Shown here piece after piece: positions 33,561-42,428 of a DNA stretch of 64,000 nucleotides. The stretch is from Bordetella petrii. GTDB taxonomy: Bacteria > Pseudomonadota > Gammaproteobacteria > Burkholderiales > Burkholderiaceae_B. How positions within the stretch are numbered: position 1 is the stretch's first letter; every line of letters starts with the position of its first letter. The notes below the pieces were generated by a model. The model saw only the letters and a list, made by a program, of their open reading frames with translations, was not told the origin of the DNA and made no database searches. The stretch spans positions 1,178,001 through 1,242,000 of the forward strand of contig NC_010170.1 in NCBI RefSeq assembly GCF_000067205.1, written 5' to 3'. The position numbers and the translations under genes are program-made.

Positions 33561-35165
33561 ATGGCTATTCTTTCTTCCCGCCCCGGGCCGGGCAGCCCGG
33601 ACTTCGCCGCGAATTCGGCGGCGTATGAAGCATTGCGCGCGCCGCTGCTCGCTGCAAGAGAACGAGCGATTGCTGGCGGCGGCGAACGCGCGCGCCAAGC
33701 GCATCTGGCGCGCGGAAAGCTGTTACCGCGCGAGCGTATCAATACGCTGCTGGATGCCGGCACGCCGTTCCTGGAGGTCGGCCAGTTAGCTGCCGATGGC
33801 GCGTACGATGGCCAGTCGCCGGGAGCCGGGATCATTACTGGTGTCGGCATTGTGTCCGGCCGGGCCTGCATGATCATGGCCAACGATGCGACGGCCAAGG
33901 GTGGAACGTATTACCCGCTGACCATCAAGAAGCAGGTGCGCGCCCAGGCCATTGCACGTGAGAACGGCTTGCCCTGCGTCTATCTGGTGGATTCGGGAGG
34001 TGCCTTTCTGCCTTTGCAGGGCGACATATTTCCGGACGAGCAGCACTTCGGCAAGATCTTTCGCAATATCGCCGAGATGTCGGCCCTTGGGCTTAAACAA
34101 GTTGCGGCGGTGCTGGGCGCTTGCACTGCCGGCGGCGCCTATATCCCAGCGATGTGTGACGAAACCGTGATCGTCGACAAGGCGGGCATGATCTACCTGG
34201 GCGGACCGCAGCTGGTGCAGGCCGCTACCGGCGAATTGGTTGACGCCCAGGAGCTTGGGGGTGCGGACACGCACACCCGCCTGTCCGGCGTGGCCGACCA
34301 TTTCGCGAACGATGAGTTGCACGCACTCGAACTGGTGCGCGGCATTCTTGGACGCTGCGAGGCCCCGGCACTGGCGCCGCCGCCCCGTCCGTGCCGGCCT
34401 CCCCGCTACGAAGCGGCGGAATTGCCCGGACTCATTCCCGCCAATCCCAAGCAGGCAATGCCTATGCTGGACGTGCTGGCGCGCCTGCTGGACGGCAGCG
34501 AACTGGTGCAGTACCGCGAACGCTATGGCACCAGCCTTATTTGCGGCACCGGCGCCATTGGCGGTTATCCGGTGGGCGTGCTCGCCAACGACGGCGTTCT
34601 TCTTGGCCAGAGTGCCCAGAAAGCAGCCAACTTCATCGAACTGTGCTGCCAGGAAAACATCCCGCTCGTATTTCTGCACAACATCAGTGGCTTCATGGTG
34701 GGAGTGCAGTACGAGCAGGGCGGTATAGCGAAGGACGGGGCGAAGATGGTCAACGCGGTTTCCACGGCCCGGGTGCCCAAGTTCAGCGTCATTGTCGGCG
34801 GCAGTTACGGAGCGGGCGCGTATGCCATGTGCGGACGAGCATTCGGACCCCGGTTCATGGCCATGTGGCCCAATGCCAGGACCTCTGTGATGGGCGGGGA
34901 ACAAGCCGCCACGGTGCTGGCGCTGGTGCGCGGCGAGCAACTGGCCCGTCAGGGCAAGGAATTCAGCGCCGAAGAGGCAGAGGCCTACAAGGCGCCTATC
35001 CGCGATACCTATGGTGCCGAAAGCACCGCCCTGAACGCAGCATCCCGCTTGTGGGTAGATAGCGTGATTGAACCCGCCGACACCCGCGACTGGCTGACGC
35101 TTGGCTTGGCGCTCGCAGCCGCCGGACCGAAGGAACCCACGCGCTTCGGCGTGTTCAGGATGTAG
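33561..35165 (+). CDS. acyl-CoA carboxylase, carboxyltransferase (beta) subunit
   Basis: A 534-residue carboxyltransferase of the methylcrotonyl/geranyl-CoA carboxylase type, which transfers CO2 from carboxybiotin to an enoyl- or acyl-CoA. AGGAYIPAMCDE and GGSYGAGAYAMCGRAF are the acyl-CoA and carboxybiotin oxyanion motifs; MWPNARTSVMGGEQAATVL is the typical C-terminal helix. It is followed three bases later by the biotin-carrying subunit. In terpene users the equivalent is AtuC and in leucine catabolism LiuB; I cannot distinguish substrate from sequence. Confidence 0.93.
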   Translation: MAILSSRPGPGSPDFAANSAAYEALRAPLLAARERAIAGGGERARQAHLARGKLLPRERINTLLDAGTPFLEVGQLAADGAYDGQSPGAGIITGVGIVSGRACMIMANDATAKGGTYYPLTIKKQVRAQAIARENGLPCVYLVDSGGAFLPLQGDIFPDEQHFGKIFRNIAEMSALGLKQVAAVLGACTAGGAYIPAMCDETVIVDKAGMIYLGGPQLVQAATGELVDAQELGGADTHTRLSGVADHFANDELHALELVRGILGRCEAPALAPPPRPCRPPRYEAAELPGLIPANPKQAMPMLDVLARLLDGSELVQYRERYGTSLICGTGAIGGYPVGVLANDGVLLGQSAQKAANFIELCCQENIPLVFLHNISGFMVGVQYEQGGIAKDGAKMVNAVSTARVPKFSVIVGGSYGAGAYAMCGRAFGPRFMAMWPNARTSVMGGEQAATVLALVRGEQLARQGKEFSAEEAEAYKAPIRDTYGAESTALNAASRLWVDSVIEPADTRDWLTLGLALAAAGPKEPTRFGVFRM

Positions 35166-35168
35166 CCC

Positions 35169-37184
35169 ATGTTCAAGAGAATCCTTATTGCGAACCGGGG
35201 GGAGATCGCTCGCCGCATCGCGCGCACCTGCCAACGGCTGGGCATCGAATACGTTGCGGTGCATTCCCTAGCTGACGTTGGCGCTGCGCATCTGCGCGGC
35301 GCCATTCGGACCGTTTGCCTGGGCGCGGGGTCTGCAGCGGACAGTTATTTAAATGCCGGGAAGCTGCTCCAGGCTGCGCGCGAAACAGATTGCGAGGCAG
35401 TGCATCCCGGCTACGGTTTCCTGTCCGAGAACAGCGAGTTCGCGGCGAACGTGGAGGCCGCGGGCATGGCGTTCATCGGACCGTCGCCCGCCACTATTGC
35501 GGCGTTGGGAGACAAGGCGCGGGCAAAGGCGCTCATGCGCGCGGCTGGAGTGCCGGTCGTGCCGGGCACCGACGAGGCCAGCGACAATCCCGCCACCATA
35601 GAGGCGTTGGCGCGCGCCATTGAACTGCCTATTTTGCTCAAACCCTCCGCCGGCGGCGGGGGCAAGGGCATGCAGATAATTACCCAATACGACGACCTGC
35701 CTGGGCTCATTGAGTCGGCCATCCGTGTCGCCCGCAGCAGTTTCGGCGACGGCCGGATGATCGTGGAGCGGTACATCGAGGAGCCGCGCCACATTGAAGT
35801 ACAGGTGTTCGGCGATGGCTGCGGGAATGTAGTGCACCTGTTCGAGCGGGAATGCTCGTTGCAGCGCCGACACCAGAAGGTCATGGAGGAGGCGCCTGCG
35901 CCGCACCTGCCGGAGCGCGCGCGTCAACGACTGCTGGAGGCGGCGGTGCAGGGCGCGCGCAGCCTGGACTATCGCAACGCCGGCACCTTCGAGTTCATCA
36001 TGGACCGGGACTTCAACTGCTACTTCCTGGAGGTGAATACCCGCCTGCAGGTAGAGCATCCTGTCACAGAGGCGGTAACCGGGCTGGATCTCGTTGAATG
36101 GCAGTTGCGCGTGGCGGCGGGCCAGTCCCTGCCGCTGGCGCAGTCCGAAATCGCCTGCCACGGACACGCTATCGAAGCGAGAATCTACGCGGAAGACCCG
36201 GCCCAGGACTTCCGTCCTTCGCCCGGCACCGTGGTGCACGCTCGCTGGCCGTCTGCCCTGCGCGTGGACGCCGCGCTGGATGAATCGGGCGACGTTCCGC
36301 CTTTCTATGACCCGATGGTGGCAAAGATCATCGCCAGCGCGGGCGATCGTCCGACCGCGATTGCCGCCTTGAAGTCGGGCCTGGGCCAGACATCGTTGCT
36401 AGGTGTCTCCAGCAACCTCGGCTACCTGTTGCGCCTGCTGGACGACCCGGGAGTATTGAACGGGCGCGTGCACACCCGTTACCTGGACGAACACAAATCG
36501 CTGCAAACTCCGTGCAGCCGCCCGGCTGCCGCAGCAGTCTGCGCCACGCTGCCCTTGCCTGTGCAGTCCATGGCAGCCTCGCCCTGGCATGCCGGCGCGG
36601 CTTGCGGCGCGATGGACCGGGTGTTCCTGGATCCCGGCGCGCCTTTGGGGCGCGTGCGTTTCCTGCTGGACGCCGAGCCGGCATCGGTGGCTCTTCACGC
36701 CGTGGACGGAAGCGATGTCCGCGCGGGCGACAACCCGCAAAGCTGGAACGTGTCGCGCGATGCGTCCAGCTTGGGCGGCGTTGTGGACGGGTGGCGCTGG
36801 GACGCCTGCCTCGCGGCCGAAGGGTGGCATCTGCAGGTGGCGGGCGACCATTACTCGGTGCGCCCGGTTCTTCACGAAGGCAACGCCTCCGCTCGGGACG
36901 CCAGCGGGGCGACGGCACCGATGTCAGGCGTTATCGCAGCCGTGGCGGTGCAACCGGGAGACCGGGTGGCCCCGGGCGATGTCCTGGCCGTGATCGAGGC
37001 CATGAAGATGGAGTATTCGATCGTTGCCGATGTCGATGGAACAGTGGCGAATCTGCGCTACGGCCCAGGCGACAGCGTGCGGGAGGGCGAACTCATTGCC
37101 GACATCGTCCAGGACGACGCTGCGGCGATCGATGAGGGCAGGCAAATCGACGAACCGAAGTTTCAGGCCGGCAGCAGCCGCTAG
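35169..37184 (+). CDS. acyl-CoA carboxylase, biotin carboxylase/biotin carrier (alpha) subunit
   Basis: A 671-residue subunit. The N-terminal biotin carboxylase opens FKRILIANRGEIARRIAR, with the ATP-grasp glycine loop AGGGGKGMQ and the active-site NTRLQVEHPVTE. The C-terminal carrier domain has AMKMEYS with the biotinylated Lys613. ATP, bicarbonate and biotin are used to form carboxybiotin for the partner encoded just upstream. The size matches methylcrotonyl- and geranyl-CoA carboxylase alpha subunits (AtuF/LiuD). Confidence 0.94.
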   Translation: MFKRILIANRGEIARRIARTCQRLGIEYVAVHSLADVGAAHLRGAIRTVCLGAGSAADSYLNAGKLLQAARETDCEAVHPGYGFLSENSEFAANVEAAGMAFIGPSPATIAALGDKARAKALMRAAGVPVVPGTDEASDNPATIEALARAIELPILLKPSAGGGGKGMQIITQYDDLPGLIESAIRVARSSFGDGRMIVERYIEEPRHIEVQVFGDGCGNVVHLFERECSLQRRHQKVMEEAPAPHLPERARQRLLEAAVQGARSLDYRNAGTFEFIMDRDFNCYFLEVNTRLQVEHPVTEAVTGLDLVEWQLRVAAGQSLPLAQSEIACHGHAIEARIYAEDPAQDFRPSPGTVVHARWPSALRVDAALDESGDVPPFYDPMVAKIIASAGDRPTAIAALKSGLGQTSLLGVSSNLGYLLRLLDDPGVLNGRVHTRYLDEHKSLQTPCSRPAAAAVCATLPLPVQSMAASPWHAGAACGAMDRVFLDPGAPLGRVRFLLDAEPASVALHAVDGSDVRAGDNPQSWNVSRDASSLGGVVDGWRWDACLAAEGWHLQVAGDHYSVRPVLHEGNASARDASGATAPMSGVIAAVAVQPGDRVAPGDVLAVIEAMKMEYSIVADVDGTVANLRYGPGDSVREGELIADIVQDDAAAIDEGRQIDEPKFQAGSSR

Positions 37185-37197
37185 GACCGAGATCATC

Positions 37198-38418
37198 ATG
37201 CAGAAACCGCTAAGCCATATCCGTGTGCTGGACCTCTCCCGCATCCTGGCCGGCCCCTGGGCCACGCAGAACCTGGCCGATCTCGGCGCAGAAGTAATCA
37301 AGGTGGAGAAGCCGGATGTCGGAGACGACACCCGGCAGATGGGGCCGCCTTTTCTCAAAGACCGGCAGAGCGGTGAGAACGGCGACGCAGCCTATTTCAT
37401 GAGCTGCAACCGTGGCAAGAAGTCCCTTGCCATCGATTTCTCGAACCCTAGAGGGCAGGAGATCTTGCGAGAGCTGGCGCGTAAGGCCGATGTCTTCGTC
37501 GAGAACTACAAGGTCGGAGCATTGAAGCGCTACGGTTTGGATTACGCCTCGCTTCGTGAGATCAACCCTCAACTGGTCTATTGTTCTGTGACGGGTTTTG
37601 GGCAAACGGGACCCTACAAGGACCGCGCGGGCTACGACTATCTGATACAGGGTATGGGTGGTCTGATGAGCGTGACGGGCGAACGCGACGACCTGCCCGG
37701 CGGGGGGCCGCAGCGGGCGGGTGTCGCTGTGGCTGATCTTTTGGCGGGGATGTACGCCACCACAGCCATTCTTGCCGCCTTGCAGCATCGCGATCGCGGC
37801 CATGGAGGCCAGCATATCGACATCAGCTTGCTGGACTGCATGGTGGGTTCGCTGGTGAACCAGTCGATGAACTATCTGGTCAGCGGGCGCGTGCCCCAGC
37901 GCATGGGTAGCGGCCACCCCAATATCGCGCCCTATGCGGTCTATCCGGCTGCCGATGGGCATCTGGTGCTCGCGGTCGGCAACGACACCCAGTTCCGCCG
38001 CCTGTGCCAAGCGGTCGGGCAGCCCGAGATTGGCACGGATCCGCGCTTCGCCACCATCGCCGACCGCGTGCACAACCGGGCCGAACTGGATGCCTGGCTG
38101 GTTCCCGTCACACGTTCGCGCCGGCTTGCCGACTGGACGGCGCTGCTGGAACGGGCGCAGGTCCCTGGCGGACCCATCAATGGCATGGACCAGGTCTTTG
38201 CCGACGAGCACGTAGTCGCGCGTGGCATGCGCGCCGAGTTGGAGCATCCGCTGTACGGACCGGTTCCGACCGTGCGCAACCCCATCCGTTTTTCAGAAAC
38301 GCCACTGGACCCGGCCGGCGCGCCACCATCGCTGGGCCAGCATAACGAAGAGGTACTGCAATCACTTGGGATTGCAACGGAGCAGATGGCGGAGCTGCGT
38401 GCCGCCGGCGTGCTCTGA
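37198..38418 (+). CDS. CaiB/BaiF-type (class III) CoA transferase
   Basis: A 406-residue class III CoA transferase. It opens LSHIRVLDLSRILAGPWATQ; SFNRGKKS-like CNRGKKSLAIDF and TGFGQTGPYKDRAGYD are present, and Asp180 in VAVADL is at the catalytic position. ATG 37198 follows the carboxylase stop by 13 bases; the frame is open further back but reads through the carboxylase gene. It resembles succinyl-CoA-dependent transferases, so it may activate the pathway acid without ATP. Confidence 0.92.
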   Translation: MQKPLSHIRVLDLSRILAGPWATQNLADLGAEVIKVEKPDVGDDTRQMGPPFLKDRQSGENGDAAYFMSCNRGKKSLAIDFSNPRGQEILRELARKADVFVENYKVGALKRYGLDYASLREINPQLVYCSVTGFGQTGPYKDRAGYDYLIQGMGGLMSVTGERDDLPGGGPQRAGVAVADLLAGMYATTAILAALQHRDRGHGGQHIDISLLDCMVGSLVNQSMNYLVSGRVPQRMGSGHPNIAPYAVYPAADGHLVLAVGNDTQFRRLCQAVGQPEIGTDPRFATIADRVHNRAELDAWLVPVTRSRRLADWTALLERAQVPGGPINGMDQVFADEHVVARGMRAELEHPLYGPVPTVRNPIRFSETPLDPAGAPPSLGQHNEEVLQSLGIATEQMAELRAAGVL

Positions 38419-38457
38419 CCGACCATCAAGATAACCAAACAACCAGGAGAAGACAGT

Positions 38458-38946
38458 ATGCGCAGATCAATCAACGTGGACGAGAACGGGCTGGAGGTGC
38501 TGGGCCTGGGCTTTTACTGGGACGACGTCGAGCCCGGCTACCGCTTTCGCACCTTGGGCCGCACGATTACGGAGGCCGACATCACTCTGTTCATCGGTAC
38601 GGTGGGCATGGTGGAGGAAATGTTCACCAATCTGGACTATGTCGCGTCGCAATCCATCATCGGCTCGCGTCCGGCTCCTGGTTCGCTTGTTTTCTGCATG
38701 GCCGAAGGGCTGTTGATGCAGAGCACGATGCAGCGCACCGGCATGGCGTTCATGGAGGCGGATATCAAGGTCCACCGGCCCACGAACGCAGGCGACACCA
38801 TCCATGTCGAGTGCGAAGTGGTCGAAGCCCGGGGGACTAGCAAGTCAGAGCGCGGCCTGGTGCGGACCTCAAATCGGGTGGTCAACCAGCGAGGGGAGGT
38901 GGTGCTTACCTATAACCCCCTGCGTATGGTCAAAACCCGCCCGTAG
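38458..38946 (+). CDS. MaoC/hotdog-fold dehydratase-like protein
   Basis: A 162-residue hotdog-fold protein. GRTITEADITLFIG is the first half of the MaoC hydratase motif, but the NPLH segment that supplies the catalytic His reads VEEMFTN, so hydratase activity is doubtful. FMEADIKVHRPTNAGDTIHVE is the usual second part. ACCAGGAGAAGACAGT precedes ATG. It lies between the CoA transferase and the Bug receptor gene. Confidence 0.85.
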   Translation: MRRSINVDENGLEVLGLGFYWDDVEPGYRFRTLGRTITEADITLFIGTVGMVEEMFTNLDYVASQSIIGSRPAPGSLVFCMAEGLLMQSTMQRTGMAFMEADIKVHRPTNAGDTIHVECEVVEARGTSKSERGLVRTSNRVVNQRGEVVLTYNPLRMVKTRP

Positions 38947-39013
38947 CTCGAAGCCCCACAAATTTTTCACACGGGGACGCGTAGACGGCCCCGTTTCACT
39001 CAAGGAGACATCA

Positions 39014-39979
39014 ATGAAATTTTCCCTGCTTTTCGGGTTGCTAGCGTTAACTGTGTGCGCCCAGGGCGCAGTAGCGGCGCCTGCCTCCGCCTTTCCCGAG
39101 AAACCTATTACGGTCGTTGTTCCGTTCGCTGCGGGCAGTCCTACCGATGCAGTGGCCCGTGTGCTGTCTGACTCGCTTTCCAAGCGACTGGGGCAGCCGC
39201 TGATCGTGCAGAATCGTCCGGGCGCCACCGGTATGATCGGCAGCGAGTATGTGGCGCGCGCGCAGCCGGATGGCTACACCCTGCTGTTCGGCACTAACAC
39301 TACTCAGGTAGCGAACAAATATTTCTTCAAGAACGTGTCTTATGACGGTCTGAAGGATTTCGCGCCAGTCGCCATCGTCGGCGGCGTGCCGCATGCGTTG
39401 GTCGTCAATCCGTCCGTGCCGGTCAGTTCCGTGGCGGAACTCATCGCCTATGCGAAGGCCAACCCGGGCAAGCTCTCGTTTCCCTACGCCAACAGCACCA
39501 CGCGCATCACCGGCAGTACGTTTCGCGTGATGACGCATACCGATATCTTGGAGATTCCTTACAAGGCTTATGGCCAGGCCGTGTCCGAACTGTTGGGTGG
39601 GCAGACGCAAATGATGTTCATCGATTTTTCGACTGGCCTGGCCTACATGACCTCGGGCAAGCTCAAGCCCTTGGCCATCACCCCGGCCCGGTCGGACAAA
39701 CTTCCCGGCGTGCCCGCTATGAAGGAGGCGTTGCCAGGCTTCGAGATCGGAAACTGGAACGGATTATTCGCGCCAAAGGGAACGCCGCCTGAGATCATTG
39801 ACAAGCTCAATCGGGAAATCACCGGCGCGCTTGAGCAGCCGGAGGTACGTAAGCAGATCGATGGCACAGGCTATGAATTGCTGCCGCCCATGGCGCCCCA
39901 GGCGTTCGGAAAATACATTGCCGAGGAGAGTGCGCACTACGGCAAGTTGACCCAGGCCGCGGGCATCAAACCTGAATGA
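39014..39979 (+). CDS. Bug/TctC-family periplasmic solute receptor
   Basis: A 321-residue extracytoplasmic receptor of the tripartite tricarboxylate transporter (Bordetella uptake gene) family. The signal peptide is MKFSLLFGLLALTVCAQGAVA; the mature protein begins FPEKPITVVVPFAAGSPTD, the family signature. AAGGAGACATCA precedes ATG. No TctA/TctB membrane genes are nearby, which is common because Bug receptors vastly outnumber their transporters in Bordetella relatives. It probably binds the substrate or a pathway carboxylate. Confidence 0.93.
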   Translation: MKFSLLFGLLALTVCAQGAVAAPASAFPEKPITVVVPFAAGSPTDAVARVLSDSLSKRLGQPLIVQNRPGATGMIGSEYVARAQPDGYTLLFGTNTTQVANKYFFKNVSYDGLKDFAPVAIVGGVPHALVVNPSVPVSSVAELIAYAKANPGKLSFPYANSTTRITGSTFRVMTHTDILEIPYKAYGQAVSELLGGQTQMMFIDFSTGLAYMTSGKLKPLAITPARSDKLPGVPAMKEALPGFEIGNWNGLFAPKGTPPEIIDKLNREITGALEQPEVRKQIDGTGYELLPPMAPQAFGKYIAEESAHYGKLTQAAGIKPE

Positions 39980-40052
39980 GTATCGGGCCGCGCGCCGTTC
40001 GCGCGCGGCATGTACTTCCTTGATTTTCCTGATTAGCGAGTCGCCCTGCATC

Positions 40053-40841
40053 ATGAATAAACCCGACGCCCCTGTTCTGTACTCCGTGCAAGACGGCATC
40101 GCCACGATCTGCATAGACCGCCCGGCTCAGCGCAACGCGTTGTCCATCGCTATCTGCGAGCGCCTGCTGGATCTGTGGGACGAGGTCGAACGCGACGACG
40201 CCGTGCGAGTGGTGATCCTGACCTCCGCCGACTGCGGCGTGTTCTCTGCCGGCATGGATCTTAAGGAGGCCGCCCAGGTGCGCGCCGAAACCGGCAAGGA
40301 CATGCTGGAGATGCTGCGGGATCCCTTCCACCAACGCATGCGCCAGGTTCCCAAGCCGATCATCGCCGCCATGACGGGCCACTTCACCGCCGGGGGTATG
40401 GTCTTGGCTGCAAACAGCGATATCCGGATCGGCTTGCAGGGGACCCTCGGCGGCATCTCCGAGGCCAAGGTGGGGCGAGGGTCGCCCTGGGGAGTGCCCA
40501 TGCTGTGGATGCTTCCGCAGCCCTTCATGATGGAACTCATGCTTACCGGCGAGATGCATCCCATCGAGCGCTTTTACCAATTAGGTTTCGTGAACTATGT
40601 TGAGGCCGCGCCCGATGCCGTGCGCGAGCGGGCCCAGGCTATAGCGCGCACCATCGCCAACAATGCGCCGCTTACCGTCTGGGCAGCCAAGAAGAGCATC
40701 GGGGCGGCAATGGACCTTGGCTGCGAGCGCGGTCTGGAGGCGGCCTGCCGGTACCATGAGCGCGTTTATTCGAGCGCTGACGCAATCGAGGGGCCTCGGG
40801 CCTTCGCCGAGAAAAGGGCGCCGCGCTGGATCGGGGCGTGA
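40053..40841 (+). CDS. enoyl-CoA hydratase/isomerase family protein
   Basis: A 262-residue crotonase-fold protein. FSAGMDLKEA and GHFTAGGMVLAANSDIRI form the oxyanion hole; Met replaces the first catalytic Glu, while GGISEAKVGRG may supply another acid. ATG 40053 is chosen as the family N-terminus; the frame is open to 40020. The GCGTGA stop overlaps the next gene. By position it could hydrate the unsaturated acyl-CoA produced by the carboxylase, as AtuE/LiuC do, but the active site differs. Confidence 0.85.
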   Translation: MNKPDAPVLYSVQDGIATICIDRPAQRNALSIAICERLLDLWDEVERDDAVRVVILTSADCGVFSAGMDLKEAAQVRAETGKDMLEMLRDPFHQRMRQVPKPIIAAMTGHFTAGGMVLAANSDIRIGLQGTLGGISEAKVGRGSPWGVPMLWMLPQPFMMELMLTGEMHPIERFYQLGFVNYVEAAPDAVRERAQAIARTIANNAPLTVWAAKKSIGAAMDLGCERGLEAACRYHERVYSSADAIEGPRAFAEKRAPRWIGA

Positions 40842-41644
40842 CGATGGACGGCGCTTCGGCTTTTGTCCGGCGCGACGACGATGACGGCGTCGTCACGCTC
40901 ACGCTAAACCATCCCGACACACTCAATCGCTTCTCTGATGGTTCGCAGTTCCTTGAACTGGCTGCGCACGTGCGCAGGGCCAATGCGGATCCGGCGGTTC
41001 GTGTCCTGCTCATCACGGGAGCGGGGAAGGCGTTTTGCGCGGGCGGAGATCTGCGGCACATGGCGGAACGAGAGGGGTTTTCCGCCGGGGACGTTGCCCA
41101 GGTGCAAGCGCGCTACCGCGAAACCGTGCACCAATTGCCAGCAGCGCTGGCCGAAGCGGATGTTCCGACCATTGCTGCAGTGAATGGCGCGGCCTACGGG
41201 GCGGGCTGCGATCTGGCGTGCTTTTGCGATATCCGGATCGCCGCAGAGAGCGCGCGCTTTTCGGTCAGTTTTGCCCGCCTTGGCATTGTGGCTGGCGATG
41301 GTGGAGCCTGGATGTTGCCGCGGCTCGTTGGCCGTTCCAAGGCCATGGAACTGGCTTTCACCGCGGAGTCCATCGATGCCCGGGAGGCGCTACGCATCGG
41401 TCTCGTGTCGGATGTGGCGCCGGACGATCGGCTGGGCCAGCGCGCCGCGCAATTGGCGCGGAAGATTGCGCGGCATCCTTCCGCGGCGTTGCGCATGCAC
41501 AAACGCCTGCTGCGAGACGCCGAACAGCACACACTGGCAACTCATCTGGACGTGGTGGCCGCATTTCAAGCGATCGCACACGCATCTGAAGACCACCTGC
41601 GGGCGGTGCGCGACGCGGTTGGCGCCCTGGGGAAACCTCGTTAG
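40838..41644 (+). CDS. enoyl-CoA hydratase/isomerase family protein
   Basis: A 268-residue crotonase-fold protein, distinct from its upstream neighbour. FCAGGDLRHMAER and NGAAYGAGCDLACFCDIRI form the oxyanion hole, with Asp at the first acid position; the second region reads GIVAGDGGAWML. The GTG at 40838 overlaps the preceding stop; an ATG at 40844 is equally possible. Last gene of the rightward operon, its stop overlaps the stop of the convergent IclR gene. Confidence 0.85.
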   Translation: MTMDGASAFVRRDDDDGVVTLTLNHPDTLNRFSDGSQFLELAAHVRRANADPAVRVLLITGAGKAFCAGGDLRHMAEREGFSAGDVAQVQARYRETVHQLPAALAEADVPTIAAVNGAAYGAGCDLACFCDIRIAAESARFSVSFARLGIVAGDGGAWMLPRLVGRSKAMELAFTAESIDAREALRIGLVSDVAPDDRLGQRAAQLARKIARHPSAALRMHKRLLRDAEQHTLATHLDVVAAFQAIAHASEDHLRAVRDAVGALGKPR

Positions 41645-42426
41645 TCTTCGTCTTCGGCGGCTAGGGCGATACGCTCGGCGATGGCCAGCAGCGACGCTGC
41701 AACCTGGCCCCGCAACACCGCTTCCGTGACATCCACACTCACGGCCATGGCGGCCAGGGCGAACTCCGAGCCCGCCTTTACCGGGGTGGCGATGGAGGCG
41801 GTGTGCGTGGCCACGGGCGCGGCCAGGTAACACCAGCCCGTTTTTTCCAGATCTCGGAACGCGGCGTAGACTTCGTCGAGCGGTCGCGACACGCCGGAGG
41901 GCGCGTCAGCCTCGATCATGCGGAGTAATTCATCGCGTTGTTCCTTCGGTCGTCCCCATAGGTAGGCGCGGCCGGAGGCCGAGACGGCCATAGGAAAACG
42001 AGCGCCGCTAGTCAGGCCCAGCTGTACCCGGCCGGCGGGAACGCAGTGCTCGACTACCAGCATATGCAGCCGGTCGCGCGTGCTCAGCGTGACATGGACG
42101 CCGAAGCGCTGCGACAGCTCGCGCATAAGCGGCCTGGCTGCCTGGCCAACCGCCAGACCCTTCTTGGCAGCTCGACCCAGCGCCAGGCAGGCAATATGGG
42201 GTTCGTAGCTGTCGCCTGTGGCCTGGAGAAAATGCTGGGCCTGCAACGTCTGGACGAGCTTTTCGGTCGTCGGGCGGGACAGCTCAAGTTTGCGAGCGAT
42301 GTCTGCCAGCGTGAGTTTGCGGTGGCGCAGGTCGAACAGACGCAGCACCTCCAGGCCCCGACGCAGCGAATCCACCTGGGCGTCGTCGCGCGGCGTGCCC
42401 GGTGTCAATTGGGGAGTCCGTACCAT
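41641..42426 (-). CDS. IclR-family transcriptional regulator
   Basis: A 261-residue regulator. The winged HTH is LTLADIARKLELSRPTTEKL (about 39-58); the C-terminal effector domain runs to the end, with VSASGRAYLWG. It begins two bases after the stop of another IclR gene and is probably translated from the same message. Its stop overlaps that of the last crotonase of the AtuA operon. Two IclR proteins from one transcript may work together or respond to different intermediates. Confidence 0.92.
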   Translation of the reverse strand: MVRTPQLTPGTPRDDAQVDSLRRGLEVLRLFDLRHRKLTLADIARKLELSRPTTEKLVQTLQAQHFLQATGDSYEPHIACLALGRAAKKGLAVGQAARPLMRELSQRFGVHVTLSTRDRLHMLVVEHCVPAGRVQLGLTSGARFPMAVSASGRAYLWGRPKEQRDELLRMIEADAPSGVSRPLDEVYAAFRDLEKTGWCYLAAPVATHTASIATPVKAGSEFALAAMAVSVDVTEAVLRGQVAASLLAIAERIALAAEDED

Positions 42427-42428
42427 TA

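Noticed and set aside
33786..35264. Minus-strand 492-codon frame opposite the carboxyltransferase gene
   Set aside because: Antisense to a protein with all family motifs; the composition is typical of a shadow frame.
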